Source of the DNA: JAHHUH01 sp045123075
GTDB taxonomy: Bacteria; Bacillota; Negativicutes; Acidaminococcales; Acidaminococcaceae
Length of the DNA: 15,852 nucleotides
Direction of reading: 5' to 3'
NCBI GenBank assembly: GCA_045123075.1
Contig: JBGVIJ010000068.1
Location: forward strand, 1-15,852
Shown in pieces: positions 12,173-15,852 of this stretch; the first letter of the stretch is position 1, and each line of letters starts with the position of its first letter. The notes under the pieces are model-generated. The model had not been told where the DNA came from. It saw only the letters and a list, made by a program, of their open reading frames with translations, and made no database searches. The position numbers and the translations under genes were made by a program.

Positions 12173-13669
12173 TTATTTGTCAAATCTTTCGGGGAAGAAG
12201 ATTTCCAAAGTTTCGTCATCAACGGTTTTGCCAAAGCTGTTACCGATGAGGAAGAATAACAAGGAAAGACCAATACCGATTGTAATTTGGTGCAAGTCCA
12301 TAACTTTAATTTTCATAGCCATGGAACCGCAGTATACCAGTACGCCACCTACCATAGCAGCGATGGCACCGTTTTTATTTGCTTTGTACCAGAAGAGACC
12401 GAATACCAGTACCCAGAAGAACGCAGTTTGCAAACCACCGAAAGCAAACATATTGATAATCCAGATTACGCTAGGCGGAGTAATTGCAATTAAATATACT
12501 GCCAAGCCTAAGATTACAGTTGCTGCAAGGCTGAAGATACGAACTTTATCGTTAGCAAGTTCTTTGCCTTGAGAAGCCAAGTGGTTCATATATACGTCCT
12601 TGATAATAGAAGAGGACGCTGCGAGGAGCAGAGAAGATACGGTAGAAATGGTTGCCGCAATCGGACCGATGATGGTTACACCTGCCCAGAAGGGACCCAT
12701 GCATTTTACGATAGTCAGCGGAGTAATATTATCAACGCTTCCACCGTAGCTTGCCAAAGTACCGGTGAGGATACCTTTACTGAGAACACCGATGATGGTT
12801 GCAACCAAAGTCATAGCACCGATTACTACAGTGCCGATAACGATTGCTTTGTGGAGAGCTTTAGTATTTTTAAAGCTGATACCACGTACAACGGATTGGG
12901 GCAATGCCAAAGTACAAATACCAACCAACATCCATTGGCTAATGTAAAGGGACATAGGCATTTTGCCACGGGAGAGAGGTTCAAGCATATCAGGATGATT
13001 GGTGCTGATGTGCTTCATAATATTATCGAAGCCACCGCCGGTTTCCATCATTGCACCGAAGAGTAGGCACATACCTGCAATCATTGCGATTGCGCAGAAG
13101 GAGTCGGTAATAGCAACGCCTTTGAAACCACCAATGGTGGTATAGAATACTACGATTAAACCGAAGAGGCTTAAACCTGTCAGGTAGGAATAGCCTGTAA
13201 CTGCTTCAAACAGTTTTGCAGCGCCTACAAATTGAGCGACCATAGTTGCGCAGAAGAAACCTACGATTACGATGGCTGCAAAGTTTGCCAAGAAATTAGA
13301 TTTGTAGCGAGCACGCAGAACGTCAATAACAGTTACTGCATCAATGCGACGGGCAATCATAGCAATTTTTTTGCCGAATACGCCCAACACAAGGAAGATT
13401 ACTACAACTTGAACGATTGCCATGTATAACCAGCCATAACCGATTATCCACGCCATACCGGGACCGCCAACGAAAGTACTTACGCTACTGTAAGTCGCTG
13501 CGGTAGTCATCGCTAAGACGAAGCCGCCTAAGGTACGTCCGCCAATGAAGTAATCTTTGGCAAAGTTCTTTTGGCGATCATCTTCTGATGATTTTTGTAC
13601 GTATACGCTTATGCCAAGCATAAGCATAAGGAATGCTAAAACAGGAAGAAGATTGATGATGCTGCTCAT
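12173..13669 (-). CDS. panF: Sodium/pantothenate symporter
   Basis: Inner-membrane solute:sodium symporter importing pantothenate (vitamin B5) for coenzyme A synthesis. The 498-aa protein has about 13 hydrophobic segments and follows E. coli PanF closely in order: KDYFIGGRTLGGFVLAMTTA (39-58), STFVGGPGMAW, RRIDAVTVIDVLRARY, VAQFVGAAKLFEAVTGYSY, YTTIGGFKGVAITDSF, ALPQSVVRGISFKNTKALH, STVSSLLLAASSSIIKDVY (sodium-site serines in the TM8 region) and NMFAFGGLQTAFFW. It overlaps yhdT by four bases (ATGA), and its Shine-Dalgarno GAGGAGG lies within the yhdT 3' end. The yhdT-panF pair is also found in E. coli, which strengthens the substrate assignment. Other SSS-family substrates cannot be wholly excluded. 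Confidence 0.93.
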   Translation of the reverse strand: MSSIINLLPVLAFLMLMLGISVYVQKSSEDDRQKNFAKDYFIGGRTLGGFVLAMTTAATYSSVSTFVGGPGMAWIIGYGWLYMAIVQVVVIFLVLGVFGKKIAMIARRIDAVTVIDVLRARYKSNFLANFAAIVIVGFFCATMVAQFVGAAKLFEAVTGYSYLTGLSLFGLIVVFYTTIGGFKGVAITDSFCAIAMIAGMCLLFGAMMETGGGFDNIMKHISTNHPDMLEPLSRGKMPMSLYISQWMLVGICTLALPQSVVRGISFKNTKALHKAIVIGTVVIGAMTLVATIIGVLSKGILTGTLASYGGSVDNITPLTIVKCMGPFWAGVTIIGPIAATISTVSSLLLAASSSIIKDVYMNHLASQGKELANDKVRIFSLAATVILGLAVYLIAITPPSVIWIINMFAFGGLQTAFFWVLVFGLFWYKANKNGAIAAMVGGVLVYCGSMAMKIKVMDLHQITIGIGLSLLFFLIGNSFGKTVDDETLEIFFPERFDK

Positions 13670-13917
13670 TTGGTTTCCTCCTCGTCTAAGTCAAAGTCTA
13701 CAAAGACTTTTTTTGTGAGGAATAGGGTTACCAGAACTGCAAAAATCCAAGTTCCCAAACAACCACCCCACACCCACAGAGGAGTATGTAAATAAGAGAC
13801 ATTTACATCTGCAAGGCCAAAGCCTGCAATCCACCAAAAGGCGATAACTGCGGCGGTGGCAAGTACTGTTGCCTTCGCTTCACGGTTAGCTTGGCGGAAT
13901 TTATCGCTTCTTTTCAT
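13666..13917 (-). CDS. yhdT: YhdT-family small membrane protein (DUF997)
   Basis: 83-aa protein with two predicted membrane helices (about 17-36, with FWWIAGFGLA, and 47-68, with WVWGGCLGTWIFAVLVTLF) and a charged C-terminus (DFDLDEEETK). Length, topology and location directly before panF match YhdT/DUF997, a presumed partner or accessory of the pantothenate symporter; its precise job is unknown. ATG 13917 is chosen because AGGGAG lies upstream of it at a suitable distance on the minus strand, whereas the longer in-frame TTG at 13938 lies before that site. Its stop overlaps the panF start (ATGA), indicating coupled synthesis of the two proteins. Confidence 0.88.
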   Translation of the reverse strand: MKRSDKFRQANREAKATVLATAAVIAFWWIAGFGLADVNVSYLHTPLWVWGGCLGTWIFAVLVTLFLTKKVFVDFDLDEEETK

Positions 13918-13973
13918 CGTGAAAAAAGCTCCCTTCAAAAGTGTACACGGTGCAAGGCACTCGCGTCGCTTTT

Positions 13974-14002
13974 ATTTTGACATACTTTGGAAGAATTCGC
14001 AA
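13974..14002 (-). promoter_or_regulatory. Possible yhdT-panF promoter
   Basis: On the minus strand, TTGCGA (14002-13997) and CAAAAT (13979-13974) are separated by 17 bases, a moderate match. Between it and the start codon lies an exact palindrome GTGTACAC (13941-13948) in the untranslated leader, which might be a regulator site. No clear CoA-type or other riboswitch is seen. Confidence 0.4.
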
Positions 14003-14010
14003 TATTTTTG

Positions 14011-14019
14011 TGTTATAAT
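14011..14019 (+). promoter_or_regulatory. Extended -10 promoter for the 14043 gene
   Basis: TGT-TATAAT (14011-14019) is a perfect extended -10 in front of the small membrane protein gene. A consensus TTGACA at 13977-13982 is 31 bases away, too far to serve as its -35. Confidence 0.55.
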
Positions 14020-14042
14020 ATAAGCTCAAAGGATGGTTGAAT

Positions 14043-14390
14043 ATGTATAATTTATTTACCCAATGGATAACTTTAAGTGTAATATTTTTCCTTGTAAATT
14101 ACGCTTGTAACTTTATAGAGGTTGTAACTCTTGGTGGTCTTGTAGCAGGCTCTTTTATGATAGGAGCTTGGACTACTTTGGTAGAGCGTCTTGCGCAAAG
14201 ACTACCGAATTTTACAGGTAAGGCCGGTGTTTGTGCGGCGGTACTTTTAGGTGTGCAAGCTTTAGGAAATTTATTACCCGGGTACAAAGTAGAAGCTAAT
14301 GGTTCGTTGGTAGTGTTCTTTATAATTTACAGCGGACTTGCTATATTTATAGGAAAACTTTTGAATGAGAGGTATGAAGATGCAAATTAA
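14043..14390 (+). CDS. Hypothetical membrane protein with about four helices
   Basis: 115-aa hydrophobic protein that I cannot assign to a named family. Likely membrane segments lie at about 8-27 (WITLSVIFFLVNYACNFI), 28-46 (VTLGGLVAGSFMIGAWTTL), 61-79 (AGVCAAVLLGVQALGNLLP) and 88-105 (SLVVFFIIYSGLAIFIGK), with a short charged tail LLNERYEDAN. Glycine-rich helices recall small integral membrane proteins of the holin-like or DUF type, but no diagnostic motif is present. ATG 14043 has GGATGG (14031-14036) six bases upstream; the in-frame TTG at 14037 is too close to that site. Its stop overlaps the start of the HAD hydrolase gene, so the two are translationally coupled. Confidence 0.8.
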   Translation: MYNLFTQWITLSVIFFLVNYACNFIEVVTLGGLVAGSFMIGAWTTLVERLAQRLPNFTGKAGVCAAVLLGVQALGNLLPGYKVEANGSLVVFFIIYSGLAIFIGKLLNERYEDAN

Positions 14391-15198
14391 ATTGATTGCC
14401 AGCGACATGGATGATACTTTGTTAAATCACGATAATAAAATTTCTGAACGTAATGCCAATGCTATCCGCAGTGCGATTGAAAAAAACGTAATCTTTATGA
14501 TTGCTACCGGTAGAATGTTCTGCTCCGCTCGCCCTTATGCTCTGGATTTGGGCTTGGACGTACCGCTGGTTACTTATAATGGTGCTCTCGTAAAAGGTGC
14601 GAAAAGTGGCGAAGTATTCTACGAACATAAACTGAATTACGATACTGCTCTCGAAGTGCTTGCGTACTGCAAAGAACATAAATACTACGCACAAGTTTAT
14701 ATTGGCGATGATATTCTCGTAGATAAAAAAGGTAAATGGTCTGACAAATACGCTGAGATTATTGGCGTGCCCATTACTGAAATTGGCGAAGCTGTTTACG
14801 AAATCAAAGAAGCTCCCTACAAAATTTTGGTAATGACCGAAACTGAAGACTTCCAACCTGCGTGGAAAGCTTTTGCTGAAAAATTTGCAGGCAAAATTGT
14901 AGTAACCAGTTCTAGAGATAACTTCCTTGAACTGATGGAACCCGGTGTTAATAAATGGGAAGCTGTTAAAGCTGTAGCTGAAAGCTACAAAATTAAACCG
15001 GAAGAAATTATGTGCATTGGCGATTCCAACAATGACCTTGCTATGATTAAAAACGCAGGTATTGGTGTTGCTGTGGGTAATGCTAAAGATAGCGTAAAGG
15101 AACACGCAAAAATTGTTACTGCTTCCAATAATGACGATGGCGTTGCTATGGTGGTGGAAGCTATTTTAACTCAACAGATGGATGTACCTGAAGAATAA
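14380..15198 (+). CDS. Cof-type HAD-IIB family hydrolase
   Basis: Cytoplasmic HAD phosphatase of the Cof/YidA group, which typically dephosphorylates sugar phosphates or cofactor intermediates; the substrate is not predictable. Motif I is DMDDTLL (nucleophile and acid/base aspartates at residues 9 and 11), motif II is the threonine of IATGRMF, motif III is K192 in PGVNKWEAV, and motif IV is GDSNNDLAMI, followed by the family hallmark GIGVAVGNAKDSVKEHA. The C2-type cap lies between motifs II and III. ATG 14380 is preferred: GAGAGG (14367-14372) lies 7 bases before it. ATG 14365 and 14374 are in frame but poorly spaced. This gives 272 aa, normal for the family, and an 11-base overlap with the upstream membrane-protein gene. 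Confidence 0.92.
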   Translation: MQIKLIASDMDDTLLNHDNKISERNANAIRSAIEKNVIFMIATGRMFCSARPYALDLGLDVPLVTYNGALVKGAKSGEVFYEHKLNYDTALEVLAYCKEHKYYAQVYIGDDILVDKKGKWSDKYAEIIGVPITEIGEAVYEIKEAPYKILVMTETEDFQPAWKAFAEKFAGKIVVTSSRDNFLELMEPGVNKWEAVKAVAESYKIKPEEIMCIGDSNNDLAMIKNAGIGVAVGNAKDSVKEHAKIVTASNNDDGVAMVVEAILTQQMDVPEE

Positions 15199-15207
15199 GG
15201 ATTAGTT

Positions 15208-15852
15208 ATGGCGATTATTCCTATTTTTATCCCTCATGCAGGATGCCCGCACCAATGTGTTTTTTGCAACCAAAAGACTATTAGCGGACAAAAGACTGCG
15301 GCTTTAGAGGGAGCTAAGGAACAAATTAATAGATGGCTTGAGCGGATAAAACCTTCTGTAGAAAATGAAGCTGCCTTTTACGGCGGCTCCTTTACAGGTT
15401 TGGACATTACCCTGCAAAAAGAATTGCTTGCTTTGACGGACGAACTACTTGACCACAAAGTGATTGGTAGCGTGCGCCTTTCTACACGTCCTGATTATAT
15501 TGACGAGGAGCGTTTAGAACTTTTACGTGCTCACGGAGTAAAGCTTGTAGAACTGGGAGTTCAGTCTTTAGATAATGAAGTTCTCACCGCCGCAGAACGT
15601 GGTCACACTGAAGAACAAGTTGTCAATGCAGTTGCATTGCTAAAAAATTACGGCTTCAAAGTTGGCGTACAACTGATGGTTGGTATGCCCAAGCAAGATT
15701 TTGCTAGCGTGAAAGCTACTGCAGAAAAAGTCCTCACTTTAAAACCGGACACTGCTCGTATTTACCCTTTGCTTGTAATCAAGGGAACACCTCTTGCAAA
15801 AAGCTATGAGGCTGGCGAATTTGAACCGCTCTCTTTAGAAGAAGCAGTGGAG
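15208..15852 (+). CDS. Elp3-like radical SAM protein, 5' part (partial)
   Basis: The frame stays open from ATG 15208 to the end of the window (215 codons), so the gene continues outside. The N-terminus carries a radical SAM cluster motif C13-x3-C17-x2-C20 (GCPHQCVFCNQKTISG), followed by FYGGSFTGLD (a GGSFTG-type SAM-binding motif), RLSTRPDYID, VELGVQSLDNEVL and GVQLMVGMPKQD. These features match the Elp3/YhcC-like branch of B12-independent radical SAM proteins. In some Bacillota a gene of this type lies near rnc and smc, which might follow downstream. It starts nine bases after the HAD stop with only a weak Shine-Dalgarno (AAGGATTAG), so it is likely cotranscribed. The reaction is unknown; tRNA modification is a possibility from the family. 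Confidence 0.9.
   Translation, partial: MAIIPIFIPHAGCPHQCVFCNQKTISGQKTAALEGAKEQINRWLERIKPSVENEAAFYGGSFTGLDITLQKELLALTDELLDHKVIGSVRLSTRPDYIDEERLELLRAHGVKLVELGVQSLDNEVLTAAERGHTEEQVVNAVALLKNYGFKVGVQLMVGMPKQDFASVKATAEKVLTLKPDTARIYPLLVIKGTPLAKSYEAGEFEPLSLEEAVE

Noticed and set aside
13918..13938. TTG 13938 as yhdT start
   Set aside because: The AGGGAG site lies downstream of this TTG and serves ATG 13917.

Overview
The window reads as ordinary chromosomal DNA of a low-GC Gram-positive-lineage bacterium (Bacillota). Strong Shine-Dalgarno sequences, extended -10 promoters (TGnTATAAT), intrinsic terminators, the thrS/infC/rpmI/rplT order, the trmK-Nif3 pair and a YhaM-type nuclease all fit that phylum. 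The yhdT-panF pair and overall gene content would suit a Negativicutes-like anaerobe, but this lower rank is a guess. Gene spacing is tight, and there is no IS element, integrase, CRISPR array, tRNA or rRNA.

Layout. (1) 1-98 is the 3' end of thrS, closed by a terminator. (2) 304-789 is a bacterial ferritin sitting between thrS and infC. (3) 793-2135 is the translation operon infC-rpmI-rplT, with its own near-consensus promoter, a leader with a terminator and a competing antiterminator (L20-leader type), an infC gene lacking any ATG/GTG start, and a final terminator. (4) 2132-4594 holds trmK, a Nif3-family gene and yhaM, for RNA modification and turnover. (5) 4780-9376 is a run of five overlapping or nearly touching genes: response regulator, sensor kinase, YqeG-type HAD phosphatase, carbon-nitrogen hydrolase, and a secreted VanX-like D,D-dipeptidase with an extra N-terminal region. 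(6) 9382-9502 is a non-coding segment that folds into a long branched stem, followed by a YlbF-family gene and murB. (7) 10831-12118 is a two-gene unit (unknown 130-aa protein, ferredoxin-nitroreductase) whose promoter carries a palindrome over the -35. (8) 12173-13917, minus strand, is yhdT-panF for sodium-coupled pantothenate uptake. It converges on the nitroreductase through a shared terminator. (9) 14043-15852, plus strand, holds a small membrane protein, a Cof-type HAD hydrolase and the 5' part of an Elp3-like radical SAM gene that leaves the window.

Most genes are housekeeping. The observations most worth follow-up are the structured element at 9382-9502, the AUA (or AUU) start of infC with its attenuator, the two-component system linked to a secreted peptidoglycan-type dipeptidase, and the repeated GTTCACAAA half-sites upstream of the response regulator. 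No clearly new multi-gene system was found.
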